Assembly (NCBI RefSeq): GCF_900156825.1
Contig: NZ_FTOV01000010.1
Coordinates: 1-64,000, forward strand
Direction: 5' to 3'
Length of the DNA: 64,000 bases
Origin: Chryseobacterium gambrini
Lineage (GTDB): Bacteria > Bacteroidota > Bacteroidia > Flavobacteriales > Weeksellaceae
Shown: positions 53,014-62,062 of the stretch, piece after piece
Layout of the letters: every line of letters begins with the position of its first letter
Position numbering within the stretch: position 1 is the stretch's first letter
Notes under the pieces: model-generated
Databases searched by the model: none
The model's input: only the letters and a program-made list of their open reading frames with translations
Told to the model about the DNA's origin: nothing
Made by a program: the position numbers and the translations under genes

Positions 53014-54504
53014 TTACCAGTTCACAAACATAAACTGATTCTTCCACGGAAGCTTCACAAGACCGATTCCCCATGAAAGTCTTTCCAGTAAAATATCTTG
53101 TGTCTTTCGTTCTACGGTAAGAGTGCAGTCGTGGTCGATGACAACCAGTTTTCCGGGACGTTGAAAAAATTCATTCCGGAGCAATTCTGCGGATGAGGTT
53201 TTCATAGCGCTCCAGTTATGCTGAACACTTTCTATCAGATTTTTAACTTGAGTTTTGTGTTTACGCGTAAGCTTAATATGTCGGTTGATCGATTGATGAA
53301 GAGGAATATTGCACAAAAATTTCTCAAATATCATGTCATATTCAGGAGCATTTATTTTTCCGGTAGCAATATAATGAAGCAGATGCGCACCCAATTCCGG
53401 ATCTGAAAGCTGATTAGTTTTTTTGTCCAGAAGATCACAATGCTCAAAAAAAGTTTTCATAAACGGATGAATCAGAATCAGCCCGGCATTTTGAACATAT
53501 TGTCCTTCATCAGAAATAATTTCTTCAGCTTTTTGTTCAGAATTCTTGTCATTCTGTATTACCACATCATTGATTTCCGTAAAATTTTGCTCATTTTTTT
53601 TCGTTGTCTTTTTTGTATTTTGATCGTTTTTGATGAATGTCTCTTCAATTTTTTCAATCAATTCAGCCTCTTTGATGATCGGAAATATCTTTAATACTGT
53701 TTTTAGGTTATGAAAATGATTTTTCACAAAAAATAAATCTTTTGATAAAGTCTCAGATTTCAGTATTTCTTCTAAAAAATAATCCTCAATATGAATGTTC
53801 GGAGATTTCAGATGCCTCGACAAAATATTTAAAACCAGTCTCCACACCGTGATTCTGTTTGTCTGATCCAGCTTTGAGATCAACTGTATAATCTCAGATT
53901 CTAAATTGATTTTTAATGCTTTATCTTTTAAAATAACATTGCATAATTGGGCAATTTGTCCGTCAGAAAGCTGATGAATGATTCTTTCCTGTACATTTCG
54001 TTTAGAAAAGGCAGGAAGAATGCAGCTTTGAAAATTTTCTGCCTGAATAATAGCATTAAATACATTTGGCTCAAGCAGAGAAAAACTTTTTTTATCAGAA
54101 TTCCACCATGGCACACTTCCTCTTTCCAAAAAATAGATAAAGCTTTGAAGGATCTTTTCCTGGTTGGTCACCAGATACGCTTCAGAATTATTGGTCTTAA
54201 CCTCATCCGAATTTAAAACAGGATTTGTAATTTCAGATAATTTCTCTTCAAAAACTTGGGCAATTTTATCTTTCAGATCAGAATTTAATGCGCTTCTTTT
54301 TACATCCAGATTCAATTCCAGTTTAGGGATCTGTAAAGTGCGGTCTGCTAATCTGTGTTCAAAAGTAGTGAGGTATTTTTCTATTTTCGGAAACACATCC
54401 ATCGACAGAAAACTGTTGATGTCATCTTTTATGCTCAATCCTTTTTCTTTATTATTTACCGTAATTTCAATAAAAACTTTCTGAATGATATGATCTTGCT
54501 TCAC
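53014..54504 (-). CDS. eCIS tape-measure protein (Afp14/Pvc14-like, CIS_TMP)
   Basis: This protein sets the tube length of contractile injection systems. I start at the GTG at 54504 (496 residues, KQDHIIQKVFIEITVNNK), because an ATG start at 54621 would run into the Cys-rich gene. The N-terminal family signature is HIIQKVFIEITVNNKEKG-type, followed by a long helical middle with Lys/Asn/Glu-rich low complexity near residues ~290-340. The C-terminal block is diagnostic: GLILIHPFMKTFFEHC, LGAHLLHYIATGKINAPEYD, HNWSAMKTSSAELLRNEFF and SWGIGLVKLPW. In most eCIS loci this gene sits downstream in the structural operon; here it is alone on the opposite strand with its small partner. Confidence 0.85.
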   Translation of the reverse strand: MKQDHIIQKVFIEITVNNKEKGLSIKDDINSFLSMDVFPKIEKYLTTFEHRLADRTLQIPKLELNLDVKRSALNSDLKDKIAQVFEEKLSEITNPVLNSDEVKTNNSEAYLVTNQEKILQSFIYFLERGSVPWWNSDKKSFSLLEPNVFNAIIQAENFQSCILPAFSKRNVQERIIHQLSDGQIAQLCNVILKDKALKINLESEIIQLISKLDQTNRITVWRLVLNILSRHLKSPNIHIEDYFLEEILKSETLSKDLFFVKNHFHNLKTVLKIFPIIKEAELIEKIEETFIKNDQNTKKTTKKNEQNFTEINDVVIQNDKNSEQKAEEIISDEGQYVQNAGLILIHPFMKTFFEHCDLLDKKTNQLSDPELGAHLLHYIATGKINAPEYDMIFEKFLCNIPLHQSINRHIKLTRKHKTQVKNLIESVQHNWSAMKTSSAELLRNEFFQRPGKLVVIDHDCTLTVERKTQDILLERLSWGIGLVKLPWKNQFMFVNW

Positions 54505-54550
54505 ATTAAATAAATTTGAGTTATACAATGGTGGAATTACCGTAAAATGC

Positions 54551-54871
54551 TTATTTCTTGTCAAATTCTCCACCCCAGAAACCTGCAGGACAAAGGCTGT
54601 ATTTGGACCTCTGTTTTGCACTCAGTCTGCATCCGCAACCTCTTATAAAGCCGTCTTTTGGACCGCTTGAAACTTCAAGAGTCTGAGGATGAATCCATTT
54701 TTGGGTATTGCAGTTGTTTCCGTTTTTCAAAGGACAGGCGTTACAGATTTCTTCTCTTACAGAAAAAATAACTTCTTCGTCCTGATTTGCCATACCCAGT
54801 TTTGATCTTAATTCATTAAAATGGCCGCCAATGATTTCATTGCGCTTGCCAAAAAGAGTTTTAATATTCAT
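54551..54871 (-). CDS. Cys-rich small protein upstream of the tape-measure gene
   Basis: A 106-residue cytosolic protein with six cysteines in a zinc-site-like array: ICNACPLKNGNNCNTQKWIH, then RGCGCRLSAKQRSKYSLCPA. The middle phrase LEVSSGPKDGFIRGCGC looks conserved; similar small proteins occur among Bacteroidota phage-type genes, as I recall. Function is unknown; a metal-binding structural or assembly part is possible. It ends 46 bp before the tape-measure start and is surely cotranscribed with it. Confidence 0.65.
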   Translation of the reverse strand: MNIKTLFGKRNEIIGGHFNELRSKLGMANQDEEVIFSVREEICNACPLKNGNNCNTQKWIHPQTLEVSSGPKDGFIRGCGCRLSAKQRSKYSLCPAGFWGGEFDKK

Positions 54872-55360
54872 TGTGATTAAAGTTTAAATTATGGAGTCAA
54901 AATTAGAGGAAGAAAAACCGTCTGACGAATAATAAGACCTCGCTGTTCTGTCTTTGCAGTAGATCATAAACTTTTGTTCTGATAATAAAAACGATAAATT
55001 TTTTAATTCAGAAAAGGATGAAATCTGATCAGATTTCGATAATTGAAAAAATATTGAGCGGATAAAAAAATCAAAAGAGAAATCTCACAACATTATACTT
55101 AAAATAATCATTTTTTACTCCTTAAAATCACCTTCAGTTAACAGTGTTTATTTCACAAGCCTTAGATCAGGATAAATTTTTATTAAATGTATTGTGTGTT
55201 AATTATTTGATTGTCATTGCTTTATGTTGATTTGTTTTTTAGGTTAAAAGAAAATTCAAAAAAAGCATTTACTGCAAAGACAGGATGGAGCTCCCAAAAT
55301 ATTCGTTTTTTAAGTCGGGCTGATTGTATGTTTGCACCATAATACTAAAGAACAAAAATT
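54872..55360. other. Divergent promoter region of the eCIS structural operon
   Basis: 489 bp of AT-rich DNA between the minus-strand pair and the structural operon. It must hold both divergent promoters. Besides the -7 box at 55327-55334 no ORF or strong repeat is seen. Confidence 0.5.
55327..55334 (+). promoter_or_regulatory. -7 box of the eCIS structural operon
   Basis: Exact TATGTTTG box; TTCG 21 nt upstream (55302-55305) could be a weak -33. The predicted leader before the DUF4255 ATG is ~20 nt. Confidence 0.55.
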
Positions 55361-55906
55361 ATGATAAAAGAAGTATTAACAGTTTTAAAAAATGAGTTGC
55401 ATTCTGCCGGTTTAGCAGATGTTGTTGTTAACGACATCGCAAAGCATGAAGACGGAGCTGCGGGACTTGATAATAAAGTGGTGATTACCTTACTGAACGT
55501 TCAGGAAGAATCTACCATGAAAAACATCTCAAGATATGTAAAAAATACATCCAATGTTACAAAAATGGAAAGTCCTTCGGCATATGTAAATCTTTTCGTA
55601 ATGGTTACAGCCAATATGACGGACTATGACAGTGCTTTAATAAACATTTCAAAAGTTATTGAGGTTCTTCGTTCAAAAAATGTATTGGAATACGTTGCAA
55701 CCGGTATCGGAGAAAGCAATTTTACTTTCAGAACAGAAATGTACGCCGTTCCCTTTGAGCAGCTAAGTTACATCTGGGGTTTATTGGGCGGAAAGATCAT
55801 TCCTTCCGTAATGTATAAAGTAAGTGTGGTTAAGATTGGAGCTAAAAATGCTTCCGATGTTCAGCTTATTAATGATGTTGATATCAAGGATATTACGGTT
55901 AAATAA
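55361..55906 (+). CDS. eCIS cap/terminator protein, DUF4255 (Afp16/Pvc16-like)
   Basis: DUF4255 proteins close the distal end of the tube and sheath. The 181-residue product has the family pattern: IKEVLTVLKNELHSAGLADV at the start, then DNKVVITLLNVQEESTMKN. The block AYVNLFVMVTANMTDYDSAL and the end FEQLSYIWGLLGGKIIPSVM with YKVSVVKIG complete it. In PVC and Afp this gene is last; here it is first in the operon. Confidence 0.88.
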   Translation: MIKEVLTVLKNELHSAGLADVVVNDIAKHEDGAAGLDNKVVITLLNVQEESTMKNISRYVKNTSNVTKMESPSAYVNLFVMVTANMTDYDSALINISKVIEVLRSKNVLEYVATGIGESNFTFRTEMYAVPFEQLSYIWGLLGGKIIPSVMYKVSVVKIGAKNASDVQLINDVDIKDITVK

Positions 55907-55941
55907 TATCAGAAAACAAATAACCCTTTAATTTAAAATTT

Positions 55942-57330
55942 ATGAACATGCCAAATCCGACGACACCCGGTGTTTCTATTGAAGAACTGCCAAAACTTCC
56001 CAACTCCATTGCATTGGTAGAAACTGCAGTACCTGTATTCATAGGATATACCGAACGAAAGCCTTCCGAAGACAATGATACTAGCGCATCTGATTATAAG
56101 CCATCAAAGATCAGCTCTCTTCTGGATTTTGAGAAAAAATTCGGGAGCGCAAAAATGGAAAGTATTACATTAAAAGATACAGATGCAGGAATAACAATTT
56201 TAGACCCAAAGGCAAAATTTTTAATGTATTATTCGTTACAAATGTATTTTGCTAATGGAGGCGGTGCTTGCTATATCGTTTCTGTGGAAGATTACAATGC
56301 AGCACAGGTAGAAAAAAGTCTTTTGGAATCAGGGTTAAATTTAATCAATAATATAAAAGAGCCACTTCTTCTTATTTTCCCGGATGCCGTATCACTAACC
56401 GCTTCTGATTTTCATGCCTTATATAATACAGCAATTACCAAAGCCGAATCTGCAGGAGAATCCAAAAATATGTTTGCCCTATTAGATACCTACTACGGAA
56501 ATTCAACAACTAAAATCGGAAATCTTACTGCAGTAGAGAGTTTCAGAAATACAGTAAATTCCTCAAGTTATGCGGCAGCTTATTTTCCTCATCTGAAAAC
56601 GGTTCTAAATTATCATTTTGATGAAAAAATAACTCCTGTTTCTCACCTCGATACGCAGAATCAGCCCGTTGGAATTGCCAATGGTGTAACATTAGAGTCC
56701 CTGAAAATAGCAAATTCTTCATTATACAATCAGATAAAAGAATTACTGAAATCTCTGAAAGTAGTTTTGCCGCCATCATCTGCAATAGCAGGAGTGTATG
56801 GAAGAATAGACAATACAAAAGGAGTCTGGAAAGCGCCCGCCAATGTAAGTTTGAATTACGTAACAGCTCCGACAGAAAAAATTTCCGACGAAGAACAATC
56901 CGGTCTTAACATTGATGATGAAGGAAAATCAATCAACGCTATCAGAAGCTTCACAGGAAAAGGAACCTTGGTTTGGGGAGCCAGAACGCTAGATGGAAAA
57001 GACAAAAAGGAAGATGAAAAAGATAACGAGTGGAAATACATCCACGTACGCCGTTATTATAACATGCTTAAACAGTCAATAAGCATAGCGCTTAACGAAA
57101 AATTTATCAATCAGCCTCATGTCATTCACACATGGTTAAGAGCAAAAGCAATGATTGAGAATTTTCTTAATCAGCAGTGGATCGATGGGGCATTGGCAGG
57201 AAATTCTCCCAAAGAAGCTTACAAAGTTGAAGTGAAATCCGGAGGAACAAACATCATGGATGTAAAAATTGAAGTAGCCTTAGTACGTCCTGCAGAGTTT
57301 ATTGTATTAAATTTTTCTCACAAACTATAA
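55942..57330 (+). CDS. eCIS sheath protein A
   Basis: 462-residue contractile sheath protein. The N-terminal handshake arm is PTTPGVSIEELPKLPNSIAL followed by VETAVPVFIGYTE. The conserved YYSLQMYFANGGGACYIVSV marks the core fold. The C-terminal part has SINAIRSFTGKGTLVWGART, then IENFLNQQWIDGALAG and ALVRPAEFIVLNFSHKL. It is clearly more divergent than sheaths B and C, which resemble each other. By analogy with Afp2-4 it may be a specialised ring rather than the main sheath. A second ATG two codons in is equally possible. Confidence 0.92.
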   Translation: MNMPNPTTPGVSIEELPKLPNSIALVETAVPVFIGYTERKPSEDNDTSASDYKPSKISSLLDFEKKFGSAKMESITLKDTDAGITILDPKAKFLMYYSLQMYFANGGGACYIVSVEDYNAAQVEKSLLESGLNLINNIKEPLLLIFPDAVSLTASDFHALYNTAITKAESAGESKNMFALLDTYYGNSTTKIGNLTAVESFRNTVNSSSYAAAYFPHLKTVLNYHFDEKITPVSHLDTQNQPVGIANGVTLESLKIANSSLYNQIKELLKSLKVVLPPSSAIAGVYGRIDNTKGVWKAPANVSLNYVTAPTEKISDEEQSGLNIDDEGKSINAIRSFTGKGTLVWGARTLDGKDKKEDEKDNEWKYIHVRRYYNMLKQSISIALNEKFINQPHVIHTWLRAKAMIENFLNQQWIDGALAGNSPKEAYKVEVKSGGTNIMDVKIEVALVRPAEFIVLNFSHKL

Positions 57331-57409
57331 CAAAACCAAAATAAATCACAACAAAATATTGAAGTTCTGCTTCGAGTGATAATTAATATTAACTTAAAAA
57401 TTTTAACAA

Positions 57410-59059
57410 ATGAATTACAAAACCCCTGGAGTCTATGTGGAGGAAGAGGCAAAATTTCCGCCTTCCGTAGCGCAAGTTGAAACAGCGATTCCCGCTTTTA
57501 TCGGATATACAGAAAAAGGGACACAAAACAAACCTACGAGAATCTCGTCCATGCTGGAATTTGAAGAGCTTTTTGGAAAAGCATACGCTGAAACTTTTGC
57601 TGTAGCTTTCAAAGATGGTGCTGCAACAGCAGTTCAGCCAAAGGTAAGCGATTTCAAAATGTATTACGCGATGCAAATGTATTTTGTCAATGGAGGCGGA
57701 CCATGCTATATTGTTTCGGTAGACAAATTTGAATACAAAGAAAACGGCGTAATAAAAGAAAATAAAGTAAGTCCTGCTAAATTAGAAGCAGCTCTTGATT
57801 TACTGAAAAAAGAAGACGAGCCTACACTTATTGTTTTTCCTGATCTTCAAGGTTTGGTAGCAACGGATGATGAAGTAATAACTGCTCAAGCCTTTGCTGA
57901 TGCTGCCGAAGAAGCTGCTGATGCTGCTTTACTTGCTATTAATGCAGCTACAGCGGCAAAAACTGCTGCTGACACAGCGCTTACTCAGGCTCAACAAGCT
58001 GCTGCCGCTGCACCTAATGATGAGGATCTTGCTGAGGCTGTCGTAAAAGCTCAATTAGCGGCTCAGGCTGCGGCTCAGGCATTAATTGATGCTAATTCTG
58101 ATGCGGAAACAGCATCTGATATTAGTCTTGCTGCTGATGCCAATGTAACGTCTGTTACAAATGCGAATGATGAACAAAGTATTAAAACTGTTTATTCTCT
58201 GTATGACAGTGCTTTAGATCAGGCAGAATCTATGAAAGACAGGTTTGTTATTATGGATGTTTTAGGAGATGATGCTATTTTCAGAGATAAAGTAACTTCT
58301 ACAGGGCTAAAATACGGAGCAGCTTATTATCCGAACCTTAAAACAATTTTAACGTACGCTTTTAAAGAAGATAAGGTTTCTGTGATGGGTGCTTCCGGTG
58401 TAACAACCTTAGCAGAATTAAAATTAAAAAATTCTGAACTGTACAATCAGGCTAAGGCGGCAATTGAATCCCAAAAAGTAGTTTTAGCTCCATCTTCAAC
58501 AATGGCAGGTGTTTACGCTAAAGTAGACAGTACATCCGGAGTATTCAAAGCTCCTGCTAATACAGGACTTAATTATGTTGATTCTCCCGTGATTAAAATT
58601 TCCAATAAACGTCAGGATGAACTTAACGTAGATCCTACATCAGGAAAATCCATCAACGTTATCAGATCTTTTACAGGAAAAGGAACATTGGTTTGGGGCG
58701 CAAGAACGCTTGACGGCAACAGCAACGAATGGAGATACATTTCAGTACGCAGATTCTTCAACATGGTAGAAGAATCCGTGAAAAAAGCAACGGAACGTTT
58801 CGTATTTGAACCGAACACAGCCAATACATGGGTTCGCGTACAGGCGATGATCGAAAACTTCCTGAACCAGCAGTGGCAGGACGGAGCATTGGCAGGAAGC
58901 AAGCCGGAAGAAGCTTATTATGTAAGCGTTGGCTTAAACAAAACCATGTCTGCACAGGATATCCTTGAAGGCAGAATGATCGTGGAGATCGGTATGGCGG
59001 CAGTTCGTCCGGCAGAATTTATTGTTCTTCGTTTCTCACACAAACTGCAGGAAGCTTAA
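57410..59059 (+). CDS. eCIS sheath protein B with Ala-rich insertion
   Basis: 549-residue sheath protein with the usual ends: MNYKTPGVYVEEEAKFPPSV and VRPAEFIVLRFSHKLQEA. Compared with sheath C it carries an extra segment at about residues 155-258, nearly half alanine (for example AFADAAEEAADAALLAINAA and AAAAAPNDEDLAEAVVKAQL). It is predicted to form a long helical hairpin. It sits after FPDLQGLVATDD, before the helix of the SMKDRFVIMDVLGDD strand, in the region likely to face outward. The last ~400 bp of the gene are almost identical to sheath C. Confidence 0.92.
   Translation: MNYKTPGVYVEEEAKFPPSVAQVETAIPAFIGYTEKGTQNKPTRISSMLEFEELFGKAYAETFAVAFKDGAATAVQPKVSDFKMYYAMQMYFVNGGGPCYIVSVDKFEYKENGVIKENKVSPAKLEAALDLLKKEDEPTLIVFPDLQGLVATDDEVITAQAFADAAEEAADAALLAINAATAAKTAADTALTQAQQAAAAAPNDEDLAEAVVKAQLAAQAAAQALIDANSDAETASDISLAADANVTSVTNANDEQSIKTVYSLYDSALDQAESMKDRFVIMDVLGDDAIFRDKVTSTGLKYGAAYYPNLKTILTYAFKEDKVSVMGASGVTTLAELKLKNSELYNQAKAAIESQKVVLAPSSTMAGVYAKVDSTSGVFKAPANTGLNYVDSPVIKISNKRQDELNVDPTSGKSINVIRSFTGKGTLVWGARTLDGNSNEWRYISVRRFFNMVEESVKKATERFVFEPNTANTWVRVQAMIENFLNQQWQDGALAGSKPEEAYYVSVGLNKTMSAQDILEGRMIVEIGMAAVRPAEFIVLRFSHKLQEA
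57872..58183 (+). other. Coding sequence of the Ala-rich sheath insertion
   Basis: In-frame insertion of about 104 codons relative to sheath C. It is GC-richer than its neighbours and uses many GCT and GCA codons in irregular repeats, suggesting growth by local duplication or import. Confidence 0.7.
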
Positions 59060-59531
59060 AAATTAAACAAACAAATAACAAAATTAAATAAAGACAATTA
59101 TGAATACATATCCATTAGTAAAGTTTTCCTTTGAAGTAGATTGGGGCGGAACAAACATCGGTTTTCAGGAAGTTTCGGGATTAAGCATCGAGCGCGATAT
59201 CATTGAATACAGACAGGGAGCAAGTCCGGATTTCAGCAAGATCAAAATGCCGGGAATGGCAAAATTCGGAAATATCACTTTAAAAAGAGGAACTTTCAAA
59301 GGCGATAATGATTATTTCGAATGGTTGCAGACGGTTCAGATGAACACGGTAGAAAGAAGATCCATCACGATTTCTCTTTTAGACGAGAACGGAGCCCCTG
59401 CGGTAACATGGAAAGTGAAAAATGCCTTCCCTCTGAAATTACAGTCAACCGACCTGAAAGCTGAAGGTAATGAGGTAGCAATCGAAACTTTGGAGATTGC
59501 GCACGAAGGTTTAACTATTGAACATAACTAA
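58640..59531 (+). repeat. Duplicated segment, copy 1 (sheath 3' end plus tube gene)
   Basis: About 892 bp matching 60502-61393 at a constant offset of 1862 bp, with only about eight differences seen by eye. It covers the last ~420 bp of sheath B, the spacer and the whole tube gene. Confidence 0.9.
59100..59531 (+). CDS. eCIS inner-tube protein, copy 1
   Basis: 143-residue gp19/Hcp-like tube protein, the hexamer that builds the inner tube. The start MNTYPLVKFSFEVDWGGTNI, the motif FQEVSGLSIERDIIEYRQGA and the end IETLEIAHEGLTIEHN are typical. The product is identical to that of the copy at 60962. Each tube gene follows a sheath gene by ~40 bp. Confidence 0.95.
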   Translation: MNTYPLVKFSFEVDWGGTNIGFQEVSGLSIERDIIEYRQGASPDFSKIKMPGMAKFGNITLKRGTFKGDNDYFEWLQTVQMNTVERRSITISLLDENGAPAVTWKVKNAFPLKLQSTDLKAEGNEVAIETLEIAHEGLTIEHN

Positions 59532-59556
59532 ATATTAATTTTAAATTTTTAACAAA

Positions 59557-60921
59557 ATGAATTACAAAACACCAGGTGTTTACGTGGAGGAACTGGCAAA
59601 ATTTCCGCCTTCCGTAGCACAAGTAGAAACAGCGATCCCTGCTTTCATCGGATATACAGAAAAAGGACCAAAAAATGAGCCGACAAGAATTTCTTCGCTG
59701 TTGGAATATGAAAATCTTTTCGGAAAAGCAAAAAACGAAGGTAAAGAGATCAAAATTTCTGTTAAAGACAATACTGTCTCTACTACTTTTGAAGATAGTA
59801 AATTAGGTAAATTCAAAATGTACCATGCTATGCAAATGTATTTTGCAAACGGTGGTGGTCCATGTTATATTGTTTCTGTTGGAGTAGCTTCAGGATATCC
59901 TACAGAAGTATTAAAAAGCGAATTAGAAACAGGACTTAAGACTCTTGAAAGAGAAGATGAGCCTACGCTAATCGTTTTCCCGGATGCAGAATCTTTAACA
60001 GCATTAGAGGCTTACGGTTTGTATGGATTGGCTTTGGATCATGCAGAGGAAATGAAAGACAGGTTTGTTATTATGGACGTTCTTGGAGATGATCTTACTT
60101 TCAGAAATAAAGTAGTTTCTACAGGTTTAAAATACGGAGCTGCTTATTATCCGAAATTGGAAACTGTTTTAACTCATAGCTTTGAAGATGAAGATGTTAA
60201 AATTACAAGTTTTGAAGAAAAAGATATCTCAGGAAATGTTTTGTCTCTTCCAAATGGCTATGTAAACAATTTAAAATGGCTAAAATCCAACAGAACAGAG
60301 CTGTATAATAAAGCTAAAGCAGCAATCGAGTCTGAAAAAGTAGTGATGGCTCCGTCTTCAGCAGTTGCGGGTGTGTATGCTAAAGTAGACAGCACTTCCG
60401 GAGTATTCAAAGCACCTGCTAATGTTGGACTTAGCTATGTAGTGGCTCCTACAGTAAAAGTTTCTCACGAAGATCAGATGACTCTTAATGTAGATCCTAC
60501 TTCAGGAAAATCCATCAACGTTATCAGATCTTTTACAGGAAAAGGAACATTGGTTTGGGGTGCAAGAACGCTTGACGGCAACAGCAACGAATGGAGATAC
60601 ATTTCAGTACGCAGATTCTTCAACATGGTAGAAGAATCCGTGAAAAAAGCAACGGAACGTTTCGTATTTGAGCCGAACACAGCCAATACATGGGTTCGCG
60701 TACAGACCATGATCGAAAACTTCCTGAACCAGCAGTGGCAGGACGGAGCATTGGCAGGAAGCAAGCCGGAAGAAGCTTATTATGTAAGCGTTGGCTTAAA
60801 CAAAACCATGTCTGCACAGGATATCCTTGAAGGCAGAATGATCGTGGAGATCGGTATGGCGGCAGTTCGTCCGGCAGAATTTATTGTTCTTCGTTTCTCA
60901 CACAAACTGCAGGAAGCTTAA
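59557..60921 (+). CDS. eCIS sheath protein C
   Basis: 454-residue sheath protein with the standard length and fold: MNYKTPGVYVEELAKFPPSV, then MYHAMQMYFANGGGPCYIVS and EEMKDRFVIMDVLGDD. The C-terminal ~145 residues differ from sheath B by a single residue (Thr for Ala in VRVQTMIENF). It lacks the Ala-rich insert. It is the best candidate for the main contractile sheath. The arrangement is sheath-tube-sheath-tube. Confidence 0.94.
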   Translation: MNYKTPGVYVEELAKFPPSVAQVETAIPAFIGYTEKGPKNEPTRISSLLEYENLFGKAKNEGKEIKISVKDNTVSTTFEDSKLGKFKMYHAMQMYFANGGGPCYIVSVGVASGYPTEVLKSELETGLKTLEREDEPTLIVFPDAESLTALEAYGLYGLALDHAEEMKDRFVIMDVLGDDLTFRNKVVSTGLKYGAAYYPKLETVLTHSFEDEDVKITSFEEKDISGNVLSLPNGYVNNLKWLKSNRTELYNKAKAAIESEKVVMAPSSAVAGVYAKVDSTSGVFKAPANVGLSYVVAPTVKVSHEDQMTLNVDPTSGKSINVIRSFTGKGTLVWGARTLDGNSNEWRYISVRRFFNMVEESVKKATERFVFEPNTANTWVRVQTMIENFLNQQWQDGALAGSKPEEAYYVSVGLNKTMSAQDILEGRMIVEIGMAAVRPAEFIVLRFSHKLQEA

Positions 60922-61393
60922 AAATTAAACAAACAAATAACAAAATTAAATAAAGATAATTATGAATACATATCCATTAGTAAAGTTTTCCTTTGAAGTA
61001 GATTGGGGCGGAACGAACATCGGTTTTCAGGAAGTTTCTGGATTAAGCATCGAGCGCGATATCATTGAATACAGACAGGGAGCAAGTCCGGATTTCAGCA
61101 AGATCAAAATGCCGGGAATGGCAAAATTCGGAAATATCACTTTAAAAAGAGGAACTTTCAAAGGCGATAATGATTATTTCGAATGGTTGCAGACGGTTCA
61201 GATGAACACGGTAGAAAGAAGATCCATTACGATTTCTCTTTTAGACGAGAACGGAGCCCCTGCGGTAACATGGAAAGTGAAAAATGCCTTCCCTCTGAAA
61301 TTACAGTCAACCGACCTGAAAGCTGAAGGTAATGAGGTAGCAATCGAAACTTTGGAGATTGCGCACGAAGGTTTAACTATTGAACATAACTAA
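60502..61393 (+). repeat. Duplicated segment, copy 2 (sheath 3' end plus tube gene)
   Basis: Partner of 58640-59531. Outside the duplicated block, sheaths B and C diverge strongly, so the block was either copied recently or kept alike by gene conversion. Confidence 0.9.
60962..61393 (+). CDS. eCIS inner-tube protein, copy 2
   Basis: 143-residue tube protein identical in sequence to the copy at 59100; only a few synonymous DNA differences occur. The Afp5-like gene follows 2 bp later, so translation of the two is likely coupled. Confidence 0.95.
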   Translation: MNTYPLVKFSFEVDWGGTNIGFQEVSGLSIERDIIEYRQGASPDFSKIKMPGMAKFGNITLKRGTFKGDNDYFEWLQTVQMNTVERRSITISLLDENGAPAVTWKVKNAFPLKLQSTDLKAEGNEVAIETLEIAHEGLTIEHN

Positions 61394-61395
61394 TC

Positions 61396-61863
61396 ATGGC
61401 TCTTTTATATCCTCCAACCAGTTTCTCTTTTATTGTTAACGGGATTTCGACAACAGAGGGTATTGACTCCAGATTTCAGTCTATATCTGGTTTATCTACA
61501 GAAATTCAGACCGAAGAATATGCCGAAGGAGGCGAAAACAGATTTCTTCATCAGCTTCCTCTGAGACCGAAATATGAAAATTTAGTTCTTAAGCGTGGAC
61601 TGATCGTAAGTTCCGGATTAATAAGCTGGTGCAGAAATGCAATGGAAAACTTCGAGTTTGAACCCAGAGATCTTGTCATTACACTTTCAGGAGGACTTCA
61701 GTCTACAGCACCGTTAATGGTCTGGAATGTAGTTGGAGCCTATCCGGTAAAATGGAACGTTTCAGAATTCAACGCAGAAGAAAGCAGACTTGCCATTGAA
61801 ACAATAGAGCTGAAATACAGATATTTCAAAATACCCTCATCGTTAGCAAGTTTAGGCTTGTAA
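61396..61863 (+). CDS. Second tube protein (Afp5/Pvc5-like)
   Basis: 155-residue gp19-like protein, clearly diverged from the main tube protein. It keeps the fold pattern: SFSFIVNGISTTEGIDSRFQ, then SISGLSTEIQTEEYAEGGEN, VLKRGLIVSSGLISWCRNAM, and the end ESRLAIETIELKYRYF. In PVC and Afp the fifth gene encodes the tube ring that joins the baseplate hub, and here it precedes DUF5908, LysM and spike genes in the same order, supporting the assignment. Confidence 0.88.
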   Translation: MALLYPPTSFSFIVNGISTTEGIDSRFQSISGLSTEIQTEEYAEGGENRFLHQLPLRPKYENLVLKRGLIVSSGLISWCRNAMENFEFEPRDLVITLSGGLQSTAPLMVWNVVGAYPVKWNVSEFNAEESRLAIETIELKYRYFKIPSSLASLGL

Positions 61864-62062
61864 TTTCTAAATCAAATCTAAGCACTTACCGTGTGTTAGT
61901 TTTCGGATAACATTCAGCAAAAATTTTAAGATAAAAAAATAAAGGATTGGTCTATAACAGGACTGAACACACGCTTTATGTGCTTAGATTTTTTTAAATA
62001 AATACGTTAAATAATTGGTTTTAAGTTTTTTACGTATTAATAATTAATTAAAAATAAACGAA
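61864..62062. other. Spacer inside the structural operon
   Basis: 199 bp of AT-rich DNA without an ORF or clear hairpin; the largest gap inside the operon. A minor internal promoter is possible but none is clear. Confidence 0.4.
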
